From Blastomyces gilchristii SLH14081 (lineage: Eukaryota; Ascomycota; Eurotiomycetes; Onygenales; Ajellomycetaceae), in assembly GCF_000003855.2 (NCBI RefSeq), contig NW_003101679.1:62001-126000 (forward strand): a stretch of DNA of 64,000 bases. Reading direction: 5' to 3'. The notes beneath the pieces are model-generated. The model was not told the origin of the DNA. It did not search any database and saw only the letters and a list, made by a program, of their open reading frames with translations. Below, one piece after another: positions 10,860 through 22,839 of the stretch (position 1 is the stretch's first letter; the number at the start of each line of letters is the position of its first letter). A program made the translations under genes and the position numbers.

Positions 10860-12200
10860 ATTACACTTCTTCAGATTTCACAGATATCACACATCTGACA
10901 AATGATATAATCATGTCTAATGATAATATGAGAGAATCTTCAAACACAAGCATAGATACAGTGTGACAGTGACTCTGAGCAATGTTAAAACTACAATAAT
11001 AATAAATAGCTGATATGCATGCAACTCAACAACATCAATACAAAGAGATTCAATGATTAACTCATGTAATTTCAACATCTGTAGAATTAAATATAAAATC
11101 ACTGAAAGATTACTTAGATGCTTCTACATACTTTAATGCTTTCAATCTCACTCTCTACTCATCATGAAGAATGGAAATGCTCACAAAACTGAGTGTAGAT
11201 GAAGATATCATCAGTTCATTAATCAATCAAGATTGATATATCAATGAATAATTAAAAGATTGTGTGAAACAGAAGTTTTATTCATGAATGAAAGTATGTG
11301 AATCAGTGTTATGAATGCCTGATAATATTATGAAATATCTTGATATTCTGTTTCAAGACACTGTTATACAATAGAAAGTATTANNNNNNNNNNNNNNNNN
11401 NNNNNNNNNNNNNNNNNNNNNNNNNNNNNNNNNNNNNNNNNNNNNNNNNNNNNNNNNNNNNNNNNNNNNNNNNNNNNNNNNNNATGCGACCTGTGATACA
11501 ATAGACAGCTGAGACTGATTACCTGGGGGATGGAGCTGCACTGTCTCGTATCATATTCATCTCTGACTTCCGACTAAGATTCTAGAAGTAGATGATCCAA
11601 TCTGAAAGAATTAAATGAAGATTAGTATGCTCAAGAAGACATTAACTTTTAAACTCTTACAGACTCTTATAAATGTAGAGAAAGATCAGACTTATAAAGA
11701 CTTCTGCACACAGCTTCAGACAATGAATGACTGTCTTATCAAGCTCAAGAGTATACAGAACAGTGATAGAAGATGTTACATCTCAGTGACTCATACACTC
11801 ATGCTGAGGAATAACAATGATGCAGATGCCATGAATTGAGTAGACTCAAATGTCTACACATAAGCAAGAGTCTCTGCTGTCTGAACAGGCTTCTGAATCC
11901 CTGAGATCACTTCTGAAGAAGTCACTTATTGACATCAATATGAAGTATGCATCAACTGTAACTGATTAGATCACATTGCTTTCAACTGCTGATTGATCTA
12001 TGTGTCTTCACACTCAAGAGAAAGACTGACATCTTCTTAATCAAGAGAAAGATCAGTGTCTTCTTATTCAAAGAATGAATCAGTATCTGTTCATATCAAT
12101 CACATTGCAGTGAAGAAAGATTCAGAAGATAACTATAAGAATGTCTTAATGAAACAGAGAAAAGATTAGCTCCTGTTCAAATTCATAAACAGAAGCTTGA
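10860..12200 (+). pseudogene. A3 gag (decayed)
   Basis: Capsid-like block around 11120-11380 (LTLYSS, PDNIMKYLDILFQD) and a CX2CX4HX4C zinc knuckle at 11948-11989 (CINCN-LDHIAFNC, with a stop at one position). Gag forms the virus-like particle and binds the RNA. Interrupted by the N run at 11384-11483 and by many stops. The start codon is not recognisable. Confidence 0.8.
11384..11483. other. Assembly gap (100 N)
   Basis: Exactly 100 N, a standard scaffold placeholder. About 22 bases of gag before the gap (CTGTTATACAATAGAAAG) are repeated in diverged form just after it (CTGTGATACAATAGACAG). The contig ends therefore overlap and the real gap may be zero or negative. Confidence 0.95.
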
Positions 12201-12231
12201 AGAGATCAGATAATAACAATTTGAAGAGAAA

Positions 12232-15200
12232 ATGACAATGAATGCAATTCTTATATCTACTGTGATTGATAACATGTATAATATGAAAGCCATGATAGAT
12301 AGTGATCTATGTCACTATGCAGTGATAAAATCTTCAGTTGTAAGACATTATAATCTTCAGTGTATTCTCTTATCAAGATCTCAACTCCTTGCAGAATTTA
12401 ATGATTCAAAAGACATTTATACCTGTTACATAGTGAAGCTGATCATAGATGTGAGAGAATATCAATATGAAGATATCTATACATATGAAGTTGATAATCT
12501 TGATTATAATCTTATGTTAGAACTTGTCTGACTATCTGAACAAGGTATCTTGTTAAATGCTTGAAACAGAAGCTTGATATTCTCTAACAATGATAGAGTT
12601 CATGAGAATAACATTCATAAGACTATGGATCTGACACAGATCTCTGTTAACATCTATAAAATACTCAGAAAAAGAAGTCACTGAAAGAATTATTAACAGT
12701 AGAATCATGTGTCAATCTATTTCATCAGTCTGACTGATATTAAAAAGACTCTAGAAAAGTTATCCTGCATTATAATAACAGATTCTTGTATAAAACTCTC
12801 TCAATAATATTATGAATATCTAGATGTCTTTTAACAAGATAATAATGCTACAAATCTACCTCTCTTACAAGGTTCAGAAGTGAATCACAGTATCAAGTTA
12901 AAAAAGAAGAACAGTAAGAACTCTGAATCATCATGAGACTCTCTTTATAATATATCTTGAGATGAACTTCTTCTTCTTCAGAAGACACTCAATGATCTGT
13001 TAGATAAGAAATTCATATATATTAGTAACTCTTTCACTGCAGCTTCTATTCTCTTTGTAAAGAAGTCAGATGAAGAACTCTGATTCTGTGTGAACTACTG
13101 AGATCTGAACAGATTGATAAAGAAAGATTGATATTCCTTATCTCTTATCAATGAAACTCTAGCACAGATTGAGTGAGCACAATGATTTATAAAGCTAGAT
13201 GTCATTACTGCATTTCATAAGATTCATATCACTGAAGAAGATGAATGACTTACAGCATTCTGAACATGTTATGATCTCTTTGAATGAATAGTCACACTCT
13301 TTGAACTGACTAACACTTTCAGTACATTTCAGAAGTATATCAACTGAACACTCTGAGATTTTCTTGATGAGTTTGTATCTGCTTATCTAGATGACATTCT
13401 CATCTTCACTGATGAATTCAGAAAAGAATATCAAGATTATGTGCAAAGAGTATTACAATAACTATGAGAAGCAGAACTATCAATTGATATTAATAAGTGT
13501 GATTTCAAAGTTAAGAGTATTAAATACTTAGATTTCATCATAGAAACTGATAAGAGAATTCAAATAAATTCTGAGAAGATCTCTGCTATTCTCAAATGAG
13601 AAGCTTCATATACTATGAAAGATGTATGAAGCTTCATTGAATTCACTAACTTCTATCAGTGATTTATATGAAACTTCTCAGATATTACAAGATCACTTAC
13701 AGATCTCACTAAGAAAGACTCAGTATTTCAATAATCAGTAGACACTGAAGCTGTATTTACACAGATAAAGAAGATATTCATTAATATCTCTCAGCTGATA
13801 ATATTTGATTCTGATCATGAGACAGTTATTGAGACTGATTTCTCTGACTATATGACAGAAGAAGTAATATTGTAATATAATGATGAAGATATTCTATGAT
13901 CATATGTCTTCATATCTAAGAAACTAAGTTCTGCTGAATGCAATTATAAGATCTATGATAAGAAACTCCTCAAAATCATATACTGTTTAGAAGAATGAAA
14001 CTCTGAACTTCAAAGTATCTCTGAATTTGAGATAATCACAGATTATAAGAACCTCAAATACTTCATAACTATCTGTAAACTCACTGAATAACAGATGTAA
14101 TGATCTGAGTTCTTAAGCTGCTTCTATTTTACAATACACTACTGTTCTGGGAGTCAGAACTCAATGACAGATGCTCTCTCATAACAAGAGTAAGATATAC
14201 TATTCAATATAACAGATACTCACTGAATGCACTGAGAGCACTGGCTCTTGAACCTGAAGATACTAGTTGATCAAGATGAAACAGTTCATAGCACTATACA
14301 TACTTCTCTGATTAGAACTATACATGCTTCTTCAGTTAGAACTGTCATTGATATCTTCACTTTCTCTACACTGAATAAACTGTGATATACAGCAGCTCAG
14401 ATGAATGACCTTCTTCAGACTATTATTAAAACACTATATCAAGAAGCACTCTGATTTTCTTCAGAACTACATATAAGAACTGATATCTTAGAATGTTCAA
14501 TTGATGACAATAACATTCTACAATTTCATGAACAACACTGAGTCTCTTACTCTGAACTCTTACACATTCAGATAATGTAAGAGATATATGATTTGCATAT
14601 AATCAGTCATTCAGATTGTAAATAACTGTATAAAATGATCTTCTAAGAGTTCTACTGATCTGAGATATTAAACAGTATCAGATGCTTTGTTCAAAACTGT
14701 AATCACTGTTCTTCTATTATCTTATAAAAGAACTGTAGAAAAGATCTATTGAAATCACTCAATATTTCTGATAGAATCTGATAAGATGTAGTAATTAACT
14801 TCACTGTTAATTTATCTGAGAGTAAGAATTATAGAAACATTCTGATTATCATGAATTGATTGAGCAAAGATGTAATATTAAAACCTTGTAATAAGATGAA
14901 TACTGAACAAGTCACTGAAGCTTTTCTACAGAGCTCATTCTATCAGATGCATGAATTACTGAGATCTATAGTACCAGATCAGAGCTGTCAATTCATGAGC
15001 ACTCTCTGAATAAGAATCTGTCAAGTTCTCAAGATTATACACTGTCTATCAACTGTCTATCACTCTGAGATCAATGATGCATCAGAATGAATAATTCAGA
15101 CTGTGAAGAATTATCTCTGTAAATTCTGCAATCACTTATAAGATGATTGACATGATCTTCTTTCATACACAGAGATCACTATCAACAGTCAAGATGCTGT

Positions 15201-15845
15201 TTCAACAGATGTAAGCTTATTCTTTCTTACATATGAATATCACATGAAAGTGTTGATTCTTCTAGAGATTACACAGTTCACATCAGACCTCTGCAGTCTG
15301 ATTCAGATCACTGACAATATAGTAACAAAGCTTCAAGATGCTTATAATTAAGCAGAGATCTTCATAATAACAGTGAAACAAGATTAAGAGAATCAAATCA
15401 ATATTTACTGAGACCTCATCAAATAATATAAGATAGAAGATCTGATATGATTGAATCTTAAGAACATACAAATCACATATTTATCTCATACACTAGATTA
15501 CTATCACATCAAGTATAAAGTGATAGAAGTTCTAGGTAGTCACAACTACTATCTTGATACATTATCAGAGATTCATGATATATTTCATACACACTTGCTC
15601 TGCTACATTATCACTGATCTGTTCTCTTCTCAACTGACTTCTGACTGACAGTCACCAGGCATCATAGAAGAAGATAATGAGCTTGAGTGAGAGATTGAGA
15701 ATATTCTTGATAAGAGATCTCATAGCTGCACCTGATAATATCTTGTGAAATGAGTCAGCTATAATCAATCAACCTGAACTCTGAGTTCTGCATTATCTGA
15801 AACAGCAGCTCTTGACTGATGAGAACTGCTTCTGAAAGAGAGAGA
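12232..15845 (+). pseudogene. A3 pol: protease, RT, RNase H, integrase, chromodomain (decayed)
   Basis: Protease-like segment 12232-12531 is still open (KAMIDSDLCHYAVI; the catalytic DSG is now DSD). RT begins near 13012; YLDD is intact at about 13384-13395. RNase H begins near 13830. The integrase zinc region lies near 14650-14720 and its DDE core near 14790, 14968 and 15060-15115 (NFTVN, PDQSCQF, SEINDASE). The integrase C-terminus (15451-15648) is open. A chromodomain follows at about 15675-15800 (EIENILDKRS ... YLVK-VSYN). Chromodomains on integrases are known to steer insertion to heterochromatin. Stops throughout, chiefly TGA. Confidence 0.88.
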
Positions 15846-15849
15846 CTAA

Positions 15850-16180
15850 TGTGACAGGCTGCGCCTTATCAATTATATAGACTATTTCATTACACTTCAT
15901 AGATTCTTTCACTTCACTTTATAGATTCTTTCATTTCACTATCAAATACATACATCTCAATTCTCAGCCATTCTCAATCACTGATTCTCGGCTGCTATGA
16001 ATGTGTATAGATTCTTCCGCCCTGAAGCTTCACTGTGTACATCACCACATACATGTATAAATATTCATCTCAATCACTGATTTCTACACTTTCTCTTTCT
16101 TTTCCTTCTTTAACATTTTTCTCTTTGTTATATAAGACCTATCAATATCATACCGATCTATTCAGCGTAGGCTCCTTACA
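15850..16180 (+). repeat. A3 3' LTR
   Basis: 331 bp, preceded by a purine tract (GAAAGAGAGAGAC). The mutation pattern is the mirror image of the 5' LTR: the start is mutated (CATCTCAATTCTCAG) and the end is preserved (ATACCGATCTATTCAGCG). Confidence 0.9.
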
Positions 16181-16185
16181 TTTAT
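16181..16185. repeat. Target-site duplication of A3, right copy (TTTAT)
   Basis: Matches 10260-10264; the A2 sequence resumes immediately after. Confidence 0.85.
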
Positions 16186-16680
16186 ATCTGATTTAGTCAG
16201 AGTTGAAATTGTCTGTCTAGAGATTTCTTGTTGAGATAATCATTGAATTTCTTTGTATTAATGTTATTAAGTTGTATGCATATCAGCTATCTGTTGCTCT
16301 TGTACTTTCAACATTGCTCAGAGTTACTATGACACTGCATCTATACTCTCATTCAAGAGTTCTTTCATATTATCAGTAGATATAGCTGTATCATTTATCA
16401 GATGTGTGATATCTGCATTTGAGAGTTCTTCAGAATCAGAAGTGTAATTGTATGAATATCTTATATATTTAAGATGTCAGAACTCTCAGGTCTTTCACTG
16501 ACATTCTCTTATGAGTTCTTGTTACAGACTCAGAGTGACTGATAAGCAAGCTTCTATCTAGAAACTCAGTATCTGCTTAACTGATTATTCATTTTTCTAT
16601 TTCTTACACATTGTTATGTGTTTGAATATCTTCTCAAAGAGTAATCATTTCTAGTGAGAAGACAATGAATATTTTTCAAG
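16186..16680 (-). pseudogene. A2 leader and gag start
   Basis: The reverse complement aligns with A3 from the 5' LTR end to about 11090 (ACAAAGAAATTCAATGATTA and neighbours). Joined across A3 to 10264 it gives an uninterrupted family A 5' region. Confidence 0.85.
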
Positions 16681-16939
16681 TGTAAGAGGCCTACGCTGAA
16701 TAGATTGATATAATATATATAGATCTTAGAATACAAAAGTGAAAAACATTAGAGAAGGAAAAAAGAGAAAGTGCAGAAATCAGCAATCAGAGTGAATATT
16801 TATATGCATATGTAGTGAAGCTTCAGAGCGGAAGAATAGAAATCCTGTGAGTTTTTCAGCTGAGAATCAGAGCTTGTAGCAGAAATCTATGAAGTGTAAT
16901 GAAATAGTCTGTATGATTGATTCAGCGCAGCCCGTCATA
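16681..16939 (-). repeat. A2 5' LTR
   Basis: Family A LTR in minus orientation: on the plus strand TGTAAGAGGCCTACGCTG at the left and GCGCAGCCCGTCATA at the right. 259 bp, shorter than the 308-331 bp of other copies, so internally deleted. The outer (right) edge retains GCGCAGCCCG. Confidence 0.85.
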
Positions 16940-18016
16940 TCAGAACAGATTTAAACTTCAATTATTATTCACAATATTGAAGAATCTGCTTAATAAAATT
17001 CTCAAGCATCAGTTGAGACTGGGAAAACTCTAGAACAAATACTATTATCTTGAGAATATATAACCAGAATTTGATACTGTTAATCACAGTGAAATTGAGA
17101 TATCTGAATTTGTATTATGTCAGGTCACGTGACCTGACTCACTAATCCTTTCATTATATAACTTCTCACAAGCTAGCAATCTTTTCAATCAAGTAAAGAT
17201 TTACACCTTTCACAGGTTATGACACTCATTTTGCACAAAAATGCTACCAATTCGGGATTTGTTGTTAATAATTATTATTGTAACTACTGCTTCATTCAAT
17301 ACATCTATCAGGTGTTAAACATTGTCTTATTCAATCAGTATTAACATGTTTGAGATTTTGTGAATCAATAATACTACTACTCACTTAAAAAGAGGCTTGC
17401 AGAAAATGCACCACATTATAAAAAAGTAAGAAAAAGAGAACAATATTGACAAGAATTCAATAAATGAATATTAAGAATTCAATAAATGAACATCAAGATG
17501 GCGGGTTTCACACAATCTCACTCACACATATATTTGTAATGTCACACTCTATTCACTGAGTGAGTTACTGATGATGATAATTCTTCACACTTATAATCTG
17601 CCAGTGAACATTTTTCTGAAGCATTTGAAAGCATTATTAATAAACACTCTGAAACACTCTCTCAATTTGAAGCTGGTTTGAATACATCTTCTGACGCAGT
17701 CAGGCCGGCGTTCTGATCTACTTAACAGCTTAATAAAGCTGATTCTCTTAATGAGAATAATGAACACTCAGATATCTATCATTCAGGCGAGGCAATATTA
17801 GATTAACAGATGAAACATCTCAAGATAATATTTGAGATGAAGAAGAAGAGGCATAGAGTTCTACAGCTTAAATTACAACTGAAAAAACTTCATCAACAGG
17901 AATTCTCTACAGATTAATCTCAGAATGTTGACAATTATTCTGTCATCATTTCAACAGCTCATACAGTCACATGAAATTCTAATCTCAGTGAAAGATTGAA
18001 ATTCAACCTCTATAAA
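16940..18016. other. Orphan segment: palindrome, TATA-like site, decayed coiled-coil ORF
   Basis: Not matched to any repeat in the window. It is AT-rich but less mutated than its neighbours (keeps AATTCGGGATT, GGCGGG, GCCGGCG). A 20-bp perfect palindrome lies at 17119-17138 and CATTATATAAC follows near 17150. From about 17610 to 18016 the plus strand reads as a mostly open frame with acidic and Lys/Leu-rich coiled-coil character (HSEAF..., LKIIFEMKKKRHRVLQLKLQ). It could be the 5' LTR and gag start of a further LTR family cut by B1, or a decayed host gene. Function unknown. Confidence 0.4.
17119..17138. promoter_or_regulatory. 20-bp perfect palindrome with a TCACGTGA E-box core
   Basis: GTCAGGTCAC followed by GTGACCTGAC; the two halves are exact reverse complements with no spacer. 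The centre CACGTG is the classical bHLH E-box, and GTCACGTGAC resembles the yeast Cbf1 (CDEI) site. A TATA-like sequence starts about 15 bases downstream. Binding is inferred only. Confidence 0.5.
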
Positions 18017-18274
18017 TGTAAGAATAAGTTCTCGCAGGCGATTATTCAGGTGTTTGCAGCTTGACGTGATATGTACTGTTAATTACTAGAAGTATTCACA
18101 GTAGAAAGATAAAATATAGACATTAAATATATAATAGCATTCAAGCTGAGTTATAAATAGTATTCACAAACTTCAGTCTATATAGTTCTGTGTAGTCAAG
18201 AGCTGCTAATTCTATTAATTATATAAGAGATAGAAATAGAGATAAAGAATCTGTGAGAAGCAGAATTTCTTACA
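18017..18274 (-). repeat. B1: solo LTR of family B
   Basis: Exactly 258 bp, the same as both B3 LTRs, in reverse orientation (plus strand TGTAAGAATAAGTTCTCGC ... TTTCTTACA). No family B internal sequence adjoins it. Flanking five bases (ATAAA left, TATCT right) do not match, so no target duplication is visible. It may be a solo LTR with a lost duplication or the end LTR of a deleted element. Confidence 0.8.
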
Positions 18275-18282
18275 TATCTTCT

Positions 18283-18592
18283 TATAAGGGGCCTACGCCG
18301 AATGGATTGATATATATATAGGTCTTATAATACAAAAGTGGAAAATGTTAGAGAAGGAAAAAAGAGAAAGTATAAGAATTAATGATTGAAGTGAATATTT
18401 ATACATGTACACAGTGAAGCTTTGAGACAGAAGAATAGGAATTCCATGTACACAGTGAAGCTTCAAAGTGAAAGAATAGAAATTCTGTGAATTTTTCAGC
18501 TGAGAATTGATGACTGAGAATCAGAGCTTTCAGTGAAATCTATGAAGTGTAATGAAATAGTCTGTATGATCGATCAGATGCAGTTCATCACA
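18283..18592 (-). repeat. A4 3' LTR
   Basis: 310 bp. The outer edge on the left keeps GGGGCCTACGCCGAATGG; the inner end is mutated (CAGTTCATCACA). A local duplication of CATGTACACAGTGAAGCTT occurs within it. Confidence 0.85.
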
Positions 18593-19754
18593 TTAGCCCT
18601 CTCTTTTCAGAAGTGATATAGAGTCACAGATATGTAGTTCTCATCAGTCAAGAGCTGCTGTCTCAGATAATATGAAGCTCAGAGTTCAGATCAGATGATT
18701 ATGACTGACTTATTTCACAAGATATTGTCAGCTGCAACTGTGAGATCTCTTATCAAGAAGTTCTTCTATCTCTCATTCAAGTTCATTATCTTCTTCTATA
18801 ATCTCTGGCAGCTGTCAGTCAAAGATCAGTTGAGAAGAAAACAGATTGATGATAGTGCAGTGAAGCAAGCTCATATGAAAGACATCATGAATCTCTGATA
18901 ATATGTCAAGACAGTAGTTATGACTGTCTAGTACTTCTATCACTTTATACTTGACATGATGATAATTTAGTATATGAGATGAGTGTGTGATCTGTATATT
19001 ATTAAGATTCAATTATATCAGATCTTCTATCTTATATTACTTAGCAGAATCTCAGTGAATATTAATTCAATCTTCTTAATCTTGTTTAGTACTTGTCATG
19101 AAGGCTTCTGCTCAGTCACAGGTATCTCAGAGCTTCATTACTATATTATCAGTGATCTGAATCAGACTGCAGAGATTCAGTGTGAACTGTGTGATCTCTA
19201 GAAGATTTAACATCTTCATATGATAACTGTATATAAGGAAGAACAGGCTTACATCTATTAAAACAGCATCTCAACTGTTGATAGTAATCTCTGTATGTAG
19301 AAGAAGATTATATTAATCATTCTGTGAATGATTATAGAACTTATAAAGATAGTTCTTTACAGTCTGAATTATTTATTCTGATGCATTATCAGTCTCAGAG
19401 TGATAGATAGTTGATAAACAGTGTGTAATCTTGAGAACTTGATAGATTCTTATTCAGAGAGTACTCATGAATTAATAATCTTTATCTAATAGTATATATT
19501 TCAGTAATTCAGATATTTGATAGAACAGACTCTGTAGAAAGACTTCACTGACTTATTCAGTATTCATTTTATCATAAGATTTTAATATTATATCTTTGCT
19601 TAATCAGTTCACAATGATCAGAATGTTTCTATAACTCTTACTCTTAGAGAGATTAACAGTGAAGTTAATTACTACATCTCATCAGATTCTATCAGAGATA
19701 TTGAGTGATTTCAGTAGATCTTTTCTACAGTTCTTTTACAAGATGATAGAAGAA
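18283..19754 (-). mobile_element. A4: 3' part of a family A element (minus)
   Basis: 3' LTR at 18283-18592 in minus orientation, then a reversed purine tract (TTAGCCCTCTCTTTT). Pol follows, read leftwards: chromodomain, integrase C-terminus (19012-18815 is open: MNLNNIQITHSSHILNYHH) and integrase core. Cut at 19754 by the LTR of A5. The upstream part of A4 is not in the window. Confidence 0.88.
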
Positions 19755-20858
19755 TGTAAGAGGCCTACGCCGAATAGATCAGTATAATATATAGGTCTTA
19801 TATAACAAAGAGAAAAACATTAGAGGAGGAAAAGAAAGAGAAAGTGAAAGAATCAGTGATTGAAGTAAATATTTATATGTGTATGTGATGGTGTATGCAG
19901 TGAAGCTTCAGGGTAGAAGAATCTATATGTATTCATAGCAGCTGAGGATCAGTGATTAAGAATGGCTGAGAATCAGAGCATATACATTTGAGAATGAAGC
20001 AGTTGAAATCTGTGAAGTGCAATAAAATAGTCTATATAATTGATCAGGCACAGCTCATCACATTAGTCCTCTCTTTTCAGAAGTAGTTCTTATCAGTCAA
20101 GGGCTGCTATTTCAGATAATACAGCACTCAGAGTTCAGGTCAGATGATTATACTCAATCTATTTTATAAGATATTGTCAGCTGCGGCTGCAGAGTCTCTT
20201 ATCAAGAATATTCTCAATCTCTTATTCAAGTTCATTATCTTCTTCTACAATTCCTGGCAGTTGTCAGTTGAAAGTCAGTTGAGAAGAGAACAGATTGATG
20301 ACAGTGCAGTGAAGCAAGCTCATGTGAAATATATTATAAATCTCTGATAAAGTATCAAGATAATAGTTGTGACTGTTTAGAATATCTGTCACTATGTATT
20401 TCATGTGATGATAGTTCAATGTATAAGATGAGTGTGTAGTCTGTATATTCTTGAGATTCAATTATACAAGATCTTCTATCTTATACTACTCTGTGAGATC
20501 TCATCAGATATTGACTTAATCTTCTTAATCTTGTTTAGTGCTTACTATGAAGGCTTCTGCTCAGTTACAGATGTCTTAGAGTTTCATCATTATATTGTCA
20601 GTAATCTGAATTGAACTGTGAGAGTTTGATATGAACTGTGTGATCTCTAGAAGATCTAACATCTTCATATGATAACTGTGTATAAGAAAGAACAGGCTTA
20701 TATCTGTTGAAACAGCATCTCAATCATTGATAGTAATCTCTGTGTGTAGAAGAAGATCATATCAATTATCTTATAAGTAATTGTAGAACTTATAAAGATA
20801 ATTCTTCACAGTCTGAATTATCTGTTCTGACATATCATCAGTCTCAGAGTGATAAATA
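19755..20858 (-). mobile_element. A5, left part: 3' LTR and integrase end (minus)
   Basis: 3' LTR at 19755-20062 (308 bp; outer edge GAGGCCTACGCCGAATAG preserved), then reversed chromodomain, integrase C-terminus (20461-20264 is open: MNLKNIQTTHSSYTLNYHH) and integrase. Interrupted at 20858 by C1; the rest resumes at 36963. A5 itself sits in the integrase of A4. Confidence 0.88.
20854..20858. repeat. Target-site duplication of C1, left copy (AAATA)
   Basis: AAATA lies before C1. After C1, A5 resumes with AATA (36963-36966), preceded by the final A of the LTR. Removing C1 restores GAGTGATAAATAGTTGAT, close to GAGTGATAGATAGTTGAT in A4. Confidence 0.75.
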
Positions 20859-21025
20859 TGTGGTTCGGAAGAACGTACAACTGTCGGATAATAACGCGGC
20901 CGCTTCTGAACTTGCTTACAAATGTAAAGGGGCCATAGCAGCCACTAATTAATTTAGTGTACAATATATAAGAAGCCGGCATACACCTGTAATTGTACAC
21001 TGACTCAAGCAACCTTTGAATCATA
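20859..21025 (+). repeat. C1 5' LTR
   Basis: 167 bp. Start TGTGGTTCGGAAGAACG is preserved and the end (ACACTGACTCAAGC ... TCATA) is mutated. TATA-like ACAATATATAAGAAG near 20971. The hairpin present in the 3' LTR is degraded here. Confidence 0.8.
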
Positions 21026-21199
21026 TCTGATAGCATGTCTAAAAACTGGTGAGAAGCACAGACTCCTTCAGAATGTGATAATTCTGTCTATAAAGTGATT
21101 CATAGTTATCATGTCAGTGTGATTCTAGAACATCTCAAAAGATAGTGTATGAAGAGTAGTGAGTGAAAGAGCATCTGATTAATACTACTTTGCTTATTG

Positions 21200-22660
21200 A
21201 GGAAAAACTTCATGCTCAGACAAATGCCACATATATGAATAAATGAGATGTGAGAAAAGAGATGAGAATAGTGAACCAGATTCAAAGAAGATCACTCTTC
21301 ACTCAAAGAAATAAAAGAGAGAAGTGACCATTATCAGAGTTGTATGATGATAACAGAAATCATATAATGATATAGCAATATAATGATAGACATCATACAA
21401 TCAATGAGAAATCACTGAAATGAATATCTTCTCTAGTTAATATGAATAATACTCTTCTCTGCTATCTGAACTGAAAGATATGCAGAATCCTTCAGAGGAT
21501 TTACTTGAAACAGTAAGAAAAGCAGCTGAAACTGCTGAACTGAAATTGAAGCTCTGTACATGTATGAGGATTCTAAATGAGATTGAGGCCTTATGTATGC
21601 AGTGACAGGCTGAGGTGAAAGTCAAATAACAATTAGCATTTACTGTGAATTAAGCATTTACTATGAAGAGCTTTGCTGATGCAAGCATTATCATTAATAA
21701 GAATAGAGAAAACCAGGTCTTAGACCTACAGCAGAAGATTGAATGTTTACATAGACAGATGACTATGCTGAATCTGAAGATCTTATTATGATTGTTCATG
21801 ATCTCTTCAGAAGTGTTCACATTATTGAAGACTGCTGCACAGAATGAGAATCTGAGCATGAGATATATTAAGCCAGAAGATCTGCTGAAGTCACTAAGCT
21901 TTAATAACAACTGAAAGAATGATGCTGCAATCAGCTAGCTAAGTCAGATATGATCATATTATCAGATTGAATGTGAACTCACAGACAGACAGTTAATAAA
22001 ATTTTAACAAGTCTTGAGATCTGTCATATTTCTACACAGAAAAGTGAAGTTATTATAAATGACTGATGAAAAGATGAATCTCACAGATCTGAAGTGATAT
22101 TCATTCTCATAAATATGAAATGAGTTTTTCAAATGAATCTTACACAACTTTGAGAAAGTGAATGCATAAGATAAGTATTATGAATGCTTTACTGAGTGTA
22201 GACAAGTGAGTGATCTTATATTATACTTCACATACTTCAGCTTACACTATCTTGTGTTGAATGAAGAGCTTTTAATATCTTTCTATTTACAGATCTTCAT
22301 TCATGATCTTACATCTGAGTTGAGAGTGAAATGAAAATGCTTAATCTTGTAATTAGATATAGTAGAAGAAGTATACAACATTTTCATTGTATAAGAACAA
22401 GTGAGTCAATTGTGACAGAAAATACTGTAATTGAGTATATCTTAGTAAAGAATAGATAATCAGACTTTTACAATATAAGTCACATACTCAGATGTAATGA
22501 ATCTAGATCTGAATATCATTGCTAAAGCACTGAATCCTCTGAAAAAGGAATTCTCTGAGTGAAAATCTTGATATTATAAGCATTGAGCTTGCTTCAACTG
22601 CAGATATTAAAATTATGATACAAAAGATTGCACTCAGTGTACACAGTCAAGAGAAGTAAG
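21200..22660 (+). pseudogene. C1 gag (decayed)
   Basis: Polar, Glu/Lys-rich translation broken by stops. A zinc knuckle lies at 22590-22631: CFNCRY-NYDTKDC, i.e. CX2CX4(H to Y)X4C, so the His is lost. The upstream capsid region is recognisable only by position. Minus-strand open frames here are mutational shadows. Confidence 0.65.
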
Positions 22661-22839
22661 AGAGTTAAAAAACTAGCAGAATCAGTGAGCTTGAAGACAC
22701 TCACTGATATTTTATGAAAAGTCTTTAAAGTAAAAGAGATGTCTGTGTTAGATGATTCTCTGAATTCTGTAAATATTAAGAGAAAGCAGGCTTCTGAATA
22801 AGATGTAAGTGAGAATGATGAAGTGAACATTCATCTCAA

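Larger units (their letters stand above)
10265..16180 (+). mobile_element. A3: complete family A chromovirus inserted in A2
   Basis: Two 331-bp LTRs (10265-10595, 15850-16180), both TG...CA type, flanked by TTTAT duplications. Internal order is leader, gag with a CCHC knuckle, protease, RT, RNase H, integrase, chromodomain, purine tract. All reading frames are broken by stops. An assembly gap lies in gag. Inserted in opposite orientation into A2. Confidence 0.92.

Noticed and set aside
11615..11839. Short plus-strand ORFs in gag and pol (also 25029-25241, 29579-29839, 48892-49116) as separate genes
   Set aside because: They are surviving open stretches of larger dead retroelement genes.
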